Below, in pieces: positions 39,824-49,505 of a DNA stretch of 64,000 bases. A model generated the notes under the pieces. That model saw nothing but the letters and a program-made list of their open reading frames with translations, was not told the origin of the DNA and did not search any database. The stretch is taken from the NCBI RefSeq assembly GCF_022012295.1, contig NZ_JAKLTN010000006.1, forward strand, positions 1-64,000, in the 5' to 3' direction. Both the position numbers and the translations under genes were made by a program. The DNA is from Dechloromonas hankyongensis (GTDB lineage: Bacteria; Pseudomonadota; Gammaproteobacteria; Burkholderiales; Rhodocyclaceae). Within the stretch, counting starts at the first letter, position 1, and each line of letters begins with the position of its first letter.

Positions 39824-39852
39824 AAAAAAGGAGCCGTATCGGCTCCTTTTTT
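39824..39852. terminator. Terminator downstream of secF
   Basis: AAAAAAGGAGCC and GGCTCCTTTTTT pair across a 5-base loop. It is 21 bases past the secF stop (minus strand) and symmetric enough to work both ways. Confidence 0.9.
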
Positions 39853-39872
39853 GGGTGACGGGCGGCGCTCGC

Positions 39873-40817
39873 TTAAACGACAGCGCCTTCCTCGTTGGCG
39901 CCTTCGACGACCTTCTTCTGCTTGATGAACTGCTCGCGCGAGACGCCCAGCCACATGACCAGCGGGCTGGCGACCAGTACCGACGAATAGATGCCGAAGC
40001 AGATGCCGATGGTCAGCGCCATGGCGAAGTAGTGCAGGGTTTCGCCGCCGAAGATCAGCATCGACAGCACCATCAGCTGCGTACAGCCGTGGGTGATGAT
40101 CGTCCGGCTGATGGTGCTGGTGATGGCGTGGTCGAGGACTTCCGGCGTGCTCAGGCCGCGCACCTTCTTGAAGGTTTCGCGGACGCGGTCGAAGACGACG
40201 ACCGACTCGTTGACCGAGTAGCCGAGCACGGCGAGTACCGCAGCCAGCACCGATAGCGAGAATTCCCACTGGAAGAAGGCGAAGAAGCCGAGGATGATCA
40301 CCACGTCGTGCAGGTTGGCGATGATGGCCGACACCGAAAAACGCCATTCGAAGCGGAAGGCGAGGTAGATGACGATGCCGATGACGACCAGCAGCAGCGC
40401 CATGGCGCCGTTCTCGGCCAGTTCCTTGCCGACCTGCGGGCCGACGAACTCGACGCGCGACAGGGCGGCGCCCGGGGCGTCGGCTTCCAGCGCCTTCATG
40501 ACCGTTTCGCCGAGTTGCGAGGTGTTCTGGTCGCCCTTGAGCGGCAGGCGGATCATGACGTCCTGCGACGAGCCGAAGTTCTGCACCGAGTAGTCGGAAA
40601 AGCCCGATTTGCCCAGTGCGCCGCGGATCTTCTCGAGGTCGGCCGCCTGCTGGTACTTGACCTCGACCAGCGTGCCGCCGGTGAATTCGACCGACAGGTG
40701 CAGGCCCTTGGTGAACAGGAAGACGACGGCGAGGACGAAGGTGACGAGCGAGATGACATTGAACGTCAGCGCATGGCGCATGAACGGAATGTCTTTTTTG
40801 ATACGGAAAAATTCCAT
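39873..40817 (-). CDS. secF: Protein translocase subunit SecF
   Basis: A 314-residue six-helix inner-membrane protein that, with SecD, uses the proton gradient to pull proteins through the Sec channel. It begins MEFFRIKKDIPFMRHALTFN. The first periplasmic loop contains GLHLSVEFTGGTLVEV, and the later YSVNESVVVFDRVRE and TSTISRTIITHGCTQLMVLS are SecF/RND signatures. It lies 12 bp after secD, and a terminator follows. Confidence 0.97.
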   Translation of the reverse strand: MEFFRIKKDIPFMRHALTFNVISLVTFVLAVVFLFTKGLHLSVEFTGGTLVEVKYQQAADLEKIRGALGKSGFSDYSVQNFGSSQDVMIRLPLKGDQNTSQLGETVMKALEADAPGAALSRVEFVGPQVGKELAENGAMALLLVVIGIVIYLAFRFEWRFSVSAIIANLHDVVIILGFFAFFQWEFSLSVLAAVLAVLGYSVNESVVVFDRVRETFKKVRGLSTPEVLDHAITSTISRTIITHGCTQLMVLSMLIFGGETLHYFAMALTIGICFGIYSSVLVASPLVMWLGVSREQFIKQKKVVEGANEEGAVV

Positions 40818-40829
40818 GTCGGTGTTTCC

Positions 40830-42704
40830 TTATTTCTGGGCGCCGGCGGTGACGCCGGGCTTCCATACTTGGCCGATGGCGACCTTGGTCAGCTTCTTCT
40901 GGCGGCCGTAGATCAGGTTGACCAGGGCGCGCGAGACGACGACCGACGAGAAGATCGAGGTCAGGATGCCCAGGCAGTGCACCACGGCGAAGCCGCGCAC
41001 CGGGCCGGAGCCGAAGATGAGCAGGGCGAGGCCGGCGATCAGCGTGGTGATGTTGGAGTCCAGGATGGTGCCGAAAGCGCGCTCGTAACCTTCCGAAATG
41101 GCCGCCTGCGGCGGCATGCCGGCACGCAGTTCCTCACGGACCCGCTCGTTGATCAGCACGTTGGCGTCGATGGCCATACCGAGCGTCAGTGCGATGGCGG
41201 CGATGCCGGGCAGAGTCAGCGTGGCCTGCAGCAGCGACAGGATGGCGACCAGGAACAGCAGGTTGGAGGCCAGGGCGAGCACCGAGACGACGCCGAACAT
41301 CTGGTAGTAGAGGATCATGAACACGGCGATGGCGGCGAAGCCCCACATCGTCGAGTGGAAACCCTTCTGGATGTTCTCGGCGCCGAGCGACGGGCCGATG
41401 GTGCGTTCCTCGATGATGTCCATCGGTGCGGCCAGCGAACCGGCGCGCAGCAGCAGGGCGGTGTCGTTGGCTTCGGAGGTCGTCATGCGGCCGGAAATCT
41501 GCACGCGGCCGCCGCCGATTTCGGTCCGGATGACCGGCGCGGTGATGACTTCGCCCTTGCCCTTCTCGATGAGCAGGATGGCCATGCGCTTGCCGACGTT
41601 TTCGCGGGTGATGTCCTTGAAGATGCGGGCGCCGGCCGAGTCGAGGTTGAGGTGGACGGCCGGTTCCTGCGTCTGGTTGTCGAAGCCGGGCTGGGCGTCG
41701 TTGAGGCGGTCGCCGGTCAGCACGACCTGCTTCTTGACGAGCAGCGGCTGGCCGCCGCGTTCGCTATAGACTTCGGTGCCGAACGGCGGGTTGCCGGCCA
41801 GTGCGGCGTCCAGCGCGCCCGGCGTGTCGTCGACCATGCGGATTTCCAGGGTCGCGGTGCGGCCGAGGATGTCCTTTGCCTTGGCGGTGTCCTGAACGCC
41901 CGGCAGCTGGACGACGATACGGTCCTGGCCCTGCTGCTGGATCACCGGCTCGGCGACGCCGAGTTCGTTGATCCGGTTGTGCAGGGTGGTGATGTTCTGC
42001 TTCAGCGCGAATTCGCCGATCTTCTGCTGGGCTTGGGGCTTCAGCGTGGCGACCAAGCGTGGTTCGCTGGCGTCGCCGGATTCGACCACCAGCAGATCGG
42101 GCTGGCTGTCGGAAATGGCGATGCGCGCCTTGCCTTGCGTGTCGGCGTCGCGGAACTTGATGACGATGCGGTCGCCTTCGCGATTGACGCCGCCATGGCG
42201 CAGGTTCTTGTCGCGCAGGATGGTGCGCAGGTCGGCCGAGGTCGAATCGAGGCGCTTGGTCAGCGCGCCCTTCATGTCGACCTGGAGCAGGAAGTGCACG
42301 CCGCCGCGCAGGTCGAGGCCGAGGTACATCGGCAGCGCGTGCAGCGAGGTCAGCCATTGCGGCGAGGCGGCCAGCAGGTTGAGGGCGACGACGTATTGCG
42401 GGTCGGCGGCATCCGGGTTGAAGGTCTTTTCCAGGATATCCTTGGCCTTCAACTGGGTGTCGGTGTCCTTGAAGCGGGTTTTGACGCCGTTGAAGTCGAG
42501 CTGGATGCCGTCATGGGCGATGCTCGCCGACTTGAGGGCTTCTTCGACGCGGCTTTGCGTCTTCTGATCGACCTTGAGCGTGGCTTTGGCGCTCGAAACC
42601 TGCACCGCCGGCGATTCGCCGAAGAAGTTGGGCAGGGTGTAGACGAAGCCGAGCACCAGCGCGATGGCGACGGTGATGTACTTCCAGAGGGGGTAGCGAT
42701 TCAT
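40830..42704 (-). CDS. secD: Protein translocase subunit SecD
   Basis: A 624-residue inner-membrane protein, partner of SecF. It begins MNRYPLWKYITVAIALVLGFVYTLPN. The periplasmic P1 domain contains MYLGLDLRGGVHFLLQVDM, and the membrane half has the conserved GMAIDANVLINERVREEL. The aspartate of that last motif lies in the proton-translocating region. The order yajC-secD-secF behind queA-tgt is normal for proteobacteria. Confidence 0.97.
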   Translation of the reverse strand: MNRYPLWKYITVAIALVLGFVYTLPNFFGESPAVQVSSAKATLKVDQKTQSRVEEALKSASIAHDGIQLDFNGVKTRFKDTDTQLKAKDILEKTFNPDAADPQYVVALNLLAASPQWLTSLHALPMYLGLDLRGGVHFLLQVDMKGALTKRLDSTSADLRTILRDKNLRHGGVNREGDRIVIKFRDADTQGKARIAISDSQPDLLVVESGDASEPRLVATLKPQAQQKIGEFALKQNITTLHNRINELGVAEPVIQQQGQDRIVVQLPGVQDTAKAKDILGRTATLEIRMVDDTPGALDAALAGNPPFGTEVYSERGGQPLLVKKQVVLTGDRLNDAQPGFDNQTQEPAVHLNLDSAGARIFKDITRENVGKRMAILLIEKGKGEVITAPVIRTEIGGGRVQISGRMTTSEANDTALLLRAGSLAAPMDIIEERTIGPSLGAENIQKGFHSTMWGFAAIAVFMILYYQMFGVVSVLALASNLLFLVAILSLLQATLTLPGIAAIALTLGMAIDANVLINERVREELRAGMPPQAAISEGYERAFGTILDSNITTLIAGLALLIFGSGPVRGFAVVHCLGILTSIFSSVVVSRALVNLIYGRQKKLTKVAIGQVWKPGVTAGAQK

Positions 42705-42720
42705 GGTGGCTTTAATGCGA

Positions 42721-42743
42721 AAAAGGCGGCCAGCGGCCGCCTT
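42721..42743 (-). terminator. Terminator-like hairpin between yajC and secD
   Basis: AAGGCGGCC and GGCCGCCTT pair around a short loop. On the minus strand a TTTTT run follows. Lying between two genes of one operon, it may reduce secDF expression relative to yajC. Confidence 0.6.
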
Positions 42744-42752
42744 CTGGGGTGA

Positions 42753-43079
42753 TTACAGCGACTTCAGCGTGCCCTTGGGCAGAACCAGGCCGATCGACGG
42801 CTTTTGCACGACGACTTCGGTGCCTTCGGAAATTTCCACGTTGACGTAGTTTTCGCCAACCTTGGTCACCTTGCCGACGATGCCACCCTGGGTGACGACT
42901 TCATCGCCCTTGGCCAGGCCGGAGAGCAGGGCCTTGTGTTCCTTGGCCTTCTTCATCTGCGGGCGGATCATCAGGAACCACAGCACGACGAACATCAGGA
43001 TCATCGGCAGCAGCTGCATGAAGCCGCTGGTCGGGTCGGCAGCGGCGCCAGCGGTTTGGGCGTGGGCAAGACTGATCAT
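42753..43079 (-). CDS. yajC: Preprotein translocase accessory subunit YajC
   Basis: A 108-residue single-span protein that joins the SecDF complex. The helix FMQLLPMILMFVVLWFLMIRPQMKK (about residues 20-44) is followed by the cytoplasmic domain GLAKGDEVVTQGGIVGKVTKVGENYVNVEI, both typical of YajC. It sits between tgt and secD on the minus strand. Confidence 0.96.
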   Translation of the reverse strand: MISLAHAQTAGAAADPTSGFMQLLPMILMFVVLWFLMIRPQMKKAKEHKALLSGLAKGDEVVTQGGIVGKVTKVGENYVNVEISEGTEVVVQKPSIGLVLPKGTLKSL

Positions 43080-43124
43080 TGTTGTAACTCCGGATTTGCT
43101 TGTAAGTCGAAACGACGGATTCTA

Positions 43125-45270
<2,146 letters not shown>

Positions 45271-45292
45271 GGCCGTTTTTGTGCGTACCAAC

Positions 45293-45327
45293 AAAAACGG
45301 CCTTCCCTACGGAAAGCCGTTTTATTT
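45293..45327 (-). terminator. Terminator of tRNA-Leu
   Basis: On the minus strand AAAACGGC and GCCGTTTT pair, with an inner TTCC/GGAA extension, followed by TTTTTG. It starts about 10 bases after the tRNA 3' end. Confidence 0.8.
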
Positions 45328-45334
45328 TTATAAC

Positions 45335-45419
45335 TGGTGCCCCGGGCCGGACTCGAACCGGCACACCTTTCGGCGGCGGATTTTGAATCCGCTGCGTCTA
45401 CCGATTCCGCCACCGGGGC
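45335..45419 (-). tRNA. tRNA-Leu (anticodon CAA)
   Basis: An 85-base tRNA with encoded CCA. The acceptor stem GCCCCGG pairs with CCGGGGC. The D-arm contains GGCGGAATCGGTAGACGC, the anticodon stem GCGGA/TCCGC closes the loop TTCAAAA giving CAA, a long variable arm follows (class II tRNA) and the T-loop is GGTTCGAGTCC. CAA decodes UUG. A promoter is visible upstream and a terminator downstream. Confidence 0.97.
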
Positions 45420-45432
45420 AATCGGAGGCCGG

Positions 45433-45461
45433 ATTATCCCTGAATCACTTCTTCGGTTCAA
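45433..45461 (-). promoter_or_regulatory. Promoter of tRNA-Leu
   Basis: On the minus strand TTGAAC, a 17-base spacer and GATAAT lie 13 bases before the tRNA 5' end. The -35 box falls inside the 3' end of the upstream coding gene. Confidence 0.55.
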
Positions 45462-45843
45462 GCGCTTCGCTACATGGAAAGGCTTTGGCCAGCGCGCCGG
45501 CGACAAGGGTAGCGGTACTCATGGTGGTGTTCGGCGGTACCCGCTCGACGTGGATGGTCACGGCGCGCACCAGGCGCATCGACAGATCCGGATCGTTGGG
45601 CAGGCAGAAGGCGTTGAGCTTGACCGCGACCTTTTCGGCCAGATAGTCGCTGACCGCGTAACCATCGGCGAAGCCGGCGACGTAGGCGATGCAGCGGGCA
45701 CTGCGGATCGAGTGGATAGGATCGCTGCTCTTTTGCTTGGCGTACATTTCTTCAGCCGCCTGGCAGTCGCCGCGCAGTTCGTCCGGGGAATAGGCGTGGG
45801 CGTGCGCGGCAAAGAGGGCGGCGATGAGCCACAGGTATTTCAT
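45445..45843 (-). CDS. Exported Rap1a/Tai-like immunity-fold protein
   Basis: A 132-residue protein with signal peptide MKYLWLIAALFAAHAHA. The mature region has the four-cysteine pattern and motifs of the Rap1a/Tai family: LRGDCQAAE, ARCIAYVAGFADGY, AFCLPND and ATLVAGALAKAFPC. That family includes periplasmic immunity proteins against type VI secreted amidases, but many members stand alone with no effector. The ATG overlaps the cobA stop (ATGA). No effector gene is nearby, so an immunity role is uncertain. Confidence 0.75.
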   Translation of the reverse strand: MKYLWLIAALFAAHAHAYSPDELRGDCQAAEEMYAKQKSSDPIHSIRSARCIAYVAGFADGYAVSDYLAEKVAVKLNAFCLPNDPDLSMRLVRAVTIHVERVPPNTTMSTATLVAGALAKAFPCSEALEPKK

Positions 45844-46604
45844 TGCTTTTCGAACCAACTGAGCTTTTCGTGCAAGCCGACGACGCTGCCGACCACGATC
45901 AAAGCCGGCGGCTTGATGCCTGATTCGGCGATACGATGCGGTAAGGTGCCCAGCGTGCCGAGCACGGTCTGCTGGTCAGCCTGGGTGCCGTTGCGGACCA
46001 CGGCGGCCGGCGTGAGCGACGGCAGTCCGTGATTGATCATCTGCCGGCAGATTTCGGCGGCGGCACCGATGCCCATGTAGAACACGACCGTCTGGTTGGG
46101 GCGGGCGAGGCCGGGCCAGTCCAGATTGACCGTGCCGTCCTTGAGGTGACCGGTAACGAAGGTGACTGCCTGGGCGTGTTCGCGATGGGTCAGCGGAAAG
46201 CCGGAATAGGCGGCGCAGCCCGCCGCTGCGGTCACGCCGGGGACGACTTCGAAGGGTACGCCGGAGGCGGCCAGGGTTTCGAGTTCTTCGCCGCCGCGCC
46301 CGAAAATGAAGGGGTCGCCCCCCTTGAGGCGAACGACGGACAAGCCTTCACGGGCCAGTTCGACCAGCAACTGGTTGATGTCGCCCTGCGGCATGGTGTG
46401 CTTGGACGATTCCTTGCCAGCGTAGATGACGTGTGCGTCGGCACGGGCCAGATCCATGATGCCGCTACCGACAAGATGGTCGTACACGAGGGCGTCGGCT
46501 TGCGAAATCAGGCGGGCCGCCTTGATGGTCAGAAGCTCGGGGTCACCAGGGCCGGCGCCGACCAGCCAGACCTTTCCGCCTTGCAGTTTCGATGGATTGT
46601 TCAT
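45840..46604 (-). CDS. cobA: Uroporphyrinogen-III C-methyltransferase (SUMT; CobA/NirE type)
   Basis: A 254-residue SAM-dependent methyltransferase converting uroporphyrinogen III to precorrin-2, the branch point to sirohaem, cobalamin and haem d1. Signature segments are VWLVGAGPGDPELLTIKAARLI (near residue 12), VRLKGGDPFIFGRGGEE (about 96) and PGVTAAAGCAAYSGFPLTHR. No sirohaem-synthase (CysG N-terminal) domain is fused. It diverges from nirS, so it may serve as the NirE of the haem d1 pathway; nirE would be an equally fair name. Confidence 0.93.
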   Translation of the reverse strand: MNNPSKLQGGKVWLVGAGPGDPELLTIKAARLISQADALVYDHLVGSGIMDLARADAHVIYAGKESSKHTMPQGDINQLLVELAREGLSVVRLKGGDPFIFGRGGEELETLAASGVPFEVVPGVTAAAGCAAYSGFPLTHREHAQAVTFVTGHLKDGTVNLDWPGLARPNQTVVFYMGIGAAAEICRQMINHGLPSLTPAAVVRNGTQADQQTVLGTLGTLPHRIAESGIKPPALIVVGSVVGLHEKLSWFEKQ

Positions 46605-46666
46605 GGATTCTCTCTGCCTTTGGGCGGCCATCCTAATGCGGTAAGCCGCCCCTGCCAATAGCGGAC

Positions 46667-46680
46667 ATCAACGATTTGAT
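46667..46680. promoter_or_regulatory. Everted FNR-like palindrome upstream of cobA
   Basis: ATCAACGATTTGAT carries the two FNR half-sites in reversed order (ATCAA-N4-TTGAT). It lies 62 bases before the cobA ATG. It is a palindrome but not a canonical FNR/DNR box. Confidence 0.3.
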
Positions 46681-46763
46681 GGTTGGTAGTTAAAAAGTAT
46701 TAGTAGCATAGTTATATGTGTCTATATCTCGTTGAATGCAAAGAAATTCGCATGGAGAAAAGA

Positions 46764-46777
46764 TTGATGAGTATCAA
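46764..46777. promoter_or_regulatory. FNR/DNR box upstream of nirS
   Basis: TTGATGAGTATCAA matches the FNR-family consensus TTGAT-N4-ATCAA perfectly. It ends 85 bases before the nirS ATG in the cobA-nirS divergent region, so anaerobic or NO-responsive activation of nirS is expected. No strong -10 box was seen at the usual distance. Confidence 0.85.
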
Positions 46778-46862
46778 GGATGGTAAAGGCGCTCCGGCGC
46801 AACCTAGCGGACATCGCGTCAGGGGGTTATGGCGCGAACTATTTCGTTCTAGGAGAGGAAAG

Positions 46863-48548
46863 ATGAAAAGATCTGTAGTGGGAATGATCGCCTTGACCGC
46901 CATGGCTGCCGCCATGGGTTCCGCCTTTGCCCAGGAAGCTGCCAAGGCCGCTCCCTCGATGACGGCAGCCGAGAAGGAACAGGCCAAGAAGATTTATTTC
47001 GAGCGTTGCGCCGGCTGTCACGGCGTGCTGCGCAAGGGCGCCACCGGCAAGAACCTCGAGCCGCACTGGACCAAGAAGGACAAGGACGGCAACGTCACCG
47101 AAGGCGGTACCCTCAAGCTCGGCCAGCAGCGTCTGGAAAAGATCATCGGCTACGGCACCGACGGCGGCATGGTGAACTTCGACGACATCCTGACCAAGGA
47201 AGAGTTGACGCTGATGGCCAAGTACATCCAGAACACCCCGGATGTGCCGCCGGAATACAGCTTCAAGGACACAATGGATTCCTGGAAGATCATCGTTCCG
47301 GTCGATCAGCGTCCGAAGCAGCAGATGAACAAGATCAACCTGAAGAACGTCTTCTCGGTCACCCTGCGTGACACCGGCGAAGTCGCTCTGATCGACGGCG
47401 ACACCAAGGAAATCGTCAGCATCGTCAAGACCGGCTATGCCGTGCATATCTCGCGCCTGTCCGCTTCCGGCCGCTATGTGTACGTGATCGGCCGTGACGG
47501 CCGCCTGTCGCTGATCGACCTGTGGATGGAAAAGCCGGCAGTCGTGGCTGAAGTCAAGATCGGCTTCGATGCACGTTCCGTCGATACCTCCAAGTTCAAG
47601 GGCTTCGAAGACAAGTACGCCGTGGCCGGCTCCTACTGGCCGCCCCAGTACGTGATCATGGACGGCGACACCTTGAAGCCGCTGAAGGTCGTTTCCACCC
47701 GCGGCATGACCGTCGATGGCGAATACCATCCGGAACCGCGCGTCGCCTCCATCGTCGCTTCCTTCACCAAGCCGGAATGGGTCATCAACATCAAGGAAAC
47801 CGGCCAGATCCTGTTGGTCGATTATTCCGACATCAAGAACCTGAAGACCACCACTATCGGTTCCGCCAAGTTCCTGCATGACGGCGGCTGGGATGCTTCC
47901 AAGCGTTACTTCCTGGTGGCGGCCAACGCCTCCAACAAGATCGCCGCGGTCGATACCAAGACCGGCAAGCTGGCTGCCCTGGTCGATGTCGCCAAGATCC
48001 CGCACCCGGGCCGTGGCGCCAACTTCGTCCATCCGAAGTTCGGTCCCGTCTGGGCCACCGGCCACCTCGGTGCCGACGTGGTGACCCTGATCTCGACGCC
48101 GTCCGACGACAAGAAGAACGCCAAGTTCAAGGAATACAACTGGAAGGTCGTCCAGGAAGTGAAGCACGTGCCGGGCAACCTGTTCGTCAAGACCCATCCG
48201 AAGTCCAAGAACCTGTGGGCCGACTCGCCGCAGAACCCGGACAAGGATCTGGCCGAATCGGTCTCCGTCTGGGATATGTCCGACCTGTCCAAGCCGAAGG
48301 CCATCCTGAACGTGGCCAAGGATTCCGGCCTCCCGGCAACCAAGGCGACCAAGCGCGCCGTGCATCCGGAATACTCGGCTGACGGCAAGGAAGTCTGGAT
48401 CTCGCTGTGGGGTGGCAAGACCGACCAGTCCGCCATCGTGGTTTATGACGACGCCACGCTCAAGCTGAAGAAGGTGATCACCGATCCGAAGATGATCACG
48501 CCGACCGGCAAGTTCAACGTCTACAACACCCAGCACGATATCTACTGA
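46863..48548 (+). CDS. nirS: Cytochrome cd1 nitrite reductase
   Basis: A 561-residue periplasmic enzyme that reduces nitrite to nitric oxide. The signal peptide MKRSVVGMIALTAMAAAMGSAFA is followed by a cytochrome c domain with CAGCH (C49, C52, H53). The eight-bladed haem d1 beta-propeller runs from about 150 to the end, with typical segments GYAVHISRLSASGRYVYVIG and HPGRGANFVHPKFGPVWATG. The frame extends 49 codons upstream, but the start after AGGAGAGGAAAG gives the signal peptide. It leads the denitrification cluster. Confidence 0.98.
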   Translation: MKRSVVGMIALTAMAAAMGSAFAQEAAKAAPSMTAAEKEQAKKIYFERCAGCHGVLRKGATGKNLEPHWTKKDKDGNVTEGGTLKLGQQRLEKIIGYGTDGGMVNFDDILTKEELTLMAKYIQNTPDVPPEYSFKDTMDSWKIIVPVDQRPKQQMNKINLKNVFSVTLRDTGEVALIDGDTKEIVSIVKTGYAVHISRLSASGRYVYVIGRDGRLSLIDLWMEKPAVVAEVKIGFDARSVDTSKFKGFEDKYAVAGSYWPPQYVIMDGDTLKPLKVVSTRGMTVDGEYHPEPRVASIVASFTKPEWVINIKETGQILLVDYSDIKNLKTTTIGSAKFLHDGGWDASKRYFLVAANASNKIAAVDTKTGKLAALVDVAKIPHPGRGANFVHPKFGPVWATGHLGADVVTLISTPSDDKKNAKFKEYNWKVVQEVKHVPGNLFVKTHPKSKNLWADSPQNPDKDLAESVSVWDMSDLSKPKAILNVAKDSGLPATKATKRAVHPEYSADGKEVWISLWGGKTDQSAIVVYDDATLKLKKVITDPKMITPTGKFNVYNTQHDIY

Positions 48549-48578
48549 TCGACTGTTGATTGTTTGATGTGACTTAAA

Positions 48579-48604
48579 GCTACGGGGGCGCAAGCCCCCG
48601 TAGC
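48579..48604 (+). terminator. Perfect GC-rich hairpin after nirS, without T-tract
   Basis: GCTACGGGGGC and GCCCCCGTAGC pair perfectly (11 bp) around GCAA. The absence of Ts argues for an RNA-stabilising or processing structure rather than full termination. Confidence 0.5.
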
Positions 48605-48664
48605 ATATGTAACGGCAATAATCTTCCAGTTAAGTTACGTATCAATTTTGTGGAGACAACCACG

Positions 48665-49498
48665 ATGAGCAAGAATTTCGTTTCACTGGCTGTGGCAGGC
48701 GCCTTCCTGGCTTTGGGCGCGCAGTCCGCCATGGCGGCTCCGGACTGGGCCAAGGTCGGCAAGAGCAATATTCACGTATTCCATCCGGGCGCATCGCCGA
48801 TCGAGTGGCTGCAGGGCAAGGGCGAGCACAGCGGGGCGAGCGGCCTGAAGAAGGGCGAAGCCTGTGCCGGTTGCCACATCGAGGACGGCAAGCTGAGCCT
48901 CGATACCAAGCGCCTAGCCAGCAAGGAAATGGAGCCCAAGGGCGCCCCGAAGACCCTGACCTACCCGGTCACGGTGCAGGCTGCCTACGACGCCACCAAT
49001 CTCTACGTGCGTCTGACCTTCAAGGCACCGACGGGTGGTTTCGACCATTCCGACAAGGACAACGAAGTCAAGGCCACCATCATGTTCCCGAACGACAAGG
49101 TGCCGCTGGGTGACCAGGCCGGTTGCTGGTCGGCCTGTCACGAAGATGCCAAGGGCATGCCGAAGGGCAAGGAAAAGACCAAGTATGTCTCGGCCGGTGC
49201 GCTGGACCTGATCCAGTGGAAGAGCAGCGGCAAGTCGGTCGACGGCTTCGTCGCCGACAAGCGCAACATGGAAGGCGGCAAGGCCGGCGCCTCGGCCGAA
49301 GGCGCCAAGGCGGGCGATACCTACACCGTCACCTTCACGCGCAAGCTGGCCGGTAACGCCGTGCTGGCCCCGGGCAAGGCCGTGCCGTTCGGCATCGCCA
49401 TCCACGCCGACAACGCCGCCGGCCGTTTCCATCACGTCTCCTTCGGCCAGACCATCGGCCTGGGTACTGACGGCGACGTGAAGGCTGCCAAGCAGTAA
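48665..49498 (+). CDS. Periplasmic dihaem cytochrome c with ethylbenzene-dehydrogenase-like domain
   Basis: A 277-residue exported protein (signal peptide ending near SAMA-APDW). The first haem motif is CAGCH (C67, C70, H71). A second, CWSACH (C154, C158, H159), has three residues between the cysteines. The region PVTVQAAYDATNLYVRLTF through HHVSFGQTIGLG resembles the beta-sandwich haem-binding domain of ethylbenzene dehydrogenase gamma-type subunits and related cytochrome c-552 proteins. Lying directly behind nirS, it probably shuttles electrons to nitrite reduction or another nitrogen-oxide step. No established gene symbol is known to me. Confidence 0.85.
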   Translation: MSKNFVSLAVAGAFLALGAQSAMAAPDWAKVGKSNIHVFHPGASPIEWLQGKGEHSGASGLKKGEACAGCHIEDGKLSLDTKRLASKEMEPKGAPKTLTYPVTVQAAYDATNLYVRLTFKAPTGGFDHSDKDNEVKATIMFPNDKVPLGDQAGCWSACHEDAKGMPKGKEKTKYVSAGALDLIQWKSSGKSVDGFVADKRNMEGGKAGASAEGAKAGDTYTVTFTRKLAGNAVLAPGKAVPFGIAIHADNAAGRFHHVSFGQTIGLGTDGDVKAAKQ

Positions 49499-49505
49499 AT
49501 CCCGC

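Noticed and set aside
40308-42752. 814-codon open frame antisense to secF/secD
   Set aside because: It spans two genuine genes and their gap on the opposite strand. Its Asp/Gly/Gln-rich composition is typical of a shadow of GC-rich coding DNA.
46732-46745. Second FNR-like site TTGAATGCAAAGAA upstream of nirS
   Set aside because: Only the left half fits; the right half matches 3 of 5 bases. The exact box 19 bp downstream is sufficient.
46716-46862. 49-codon N-terminal extension of nirS
   Set aside because: It would place extra residues before an obvious signal peptide, and it contains the FNR box. The ribosome site supports the ATG at 46863.
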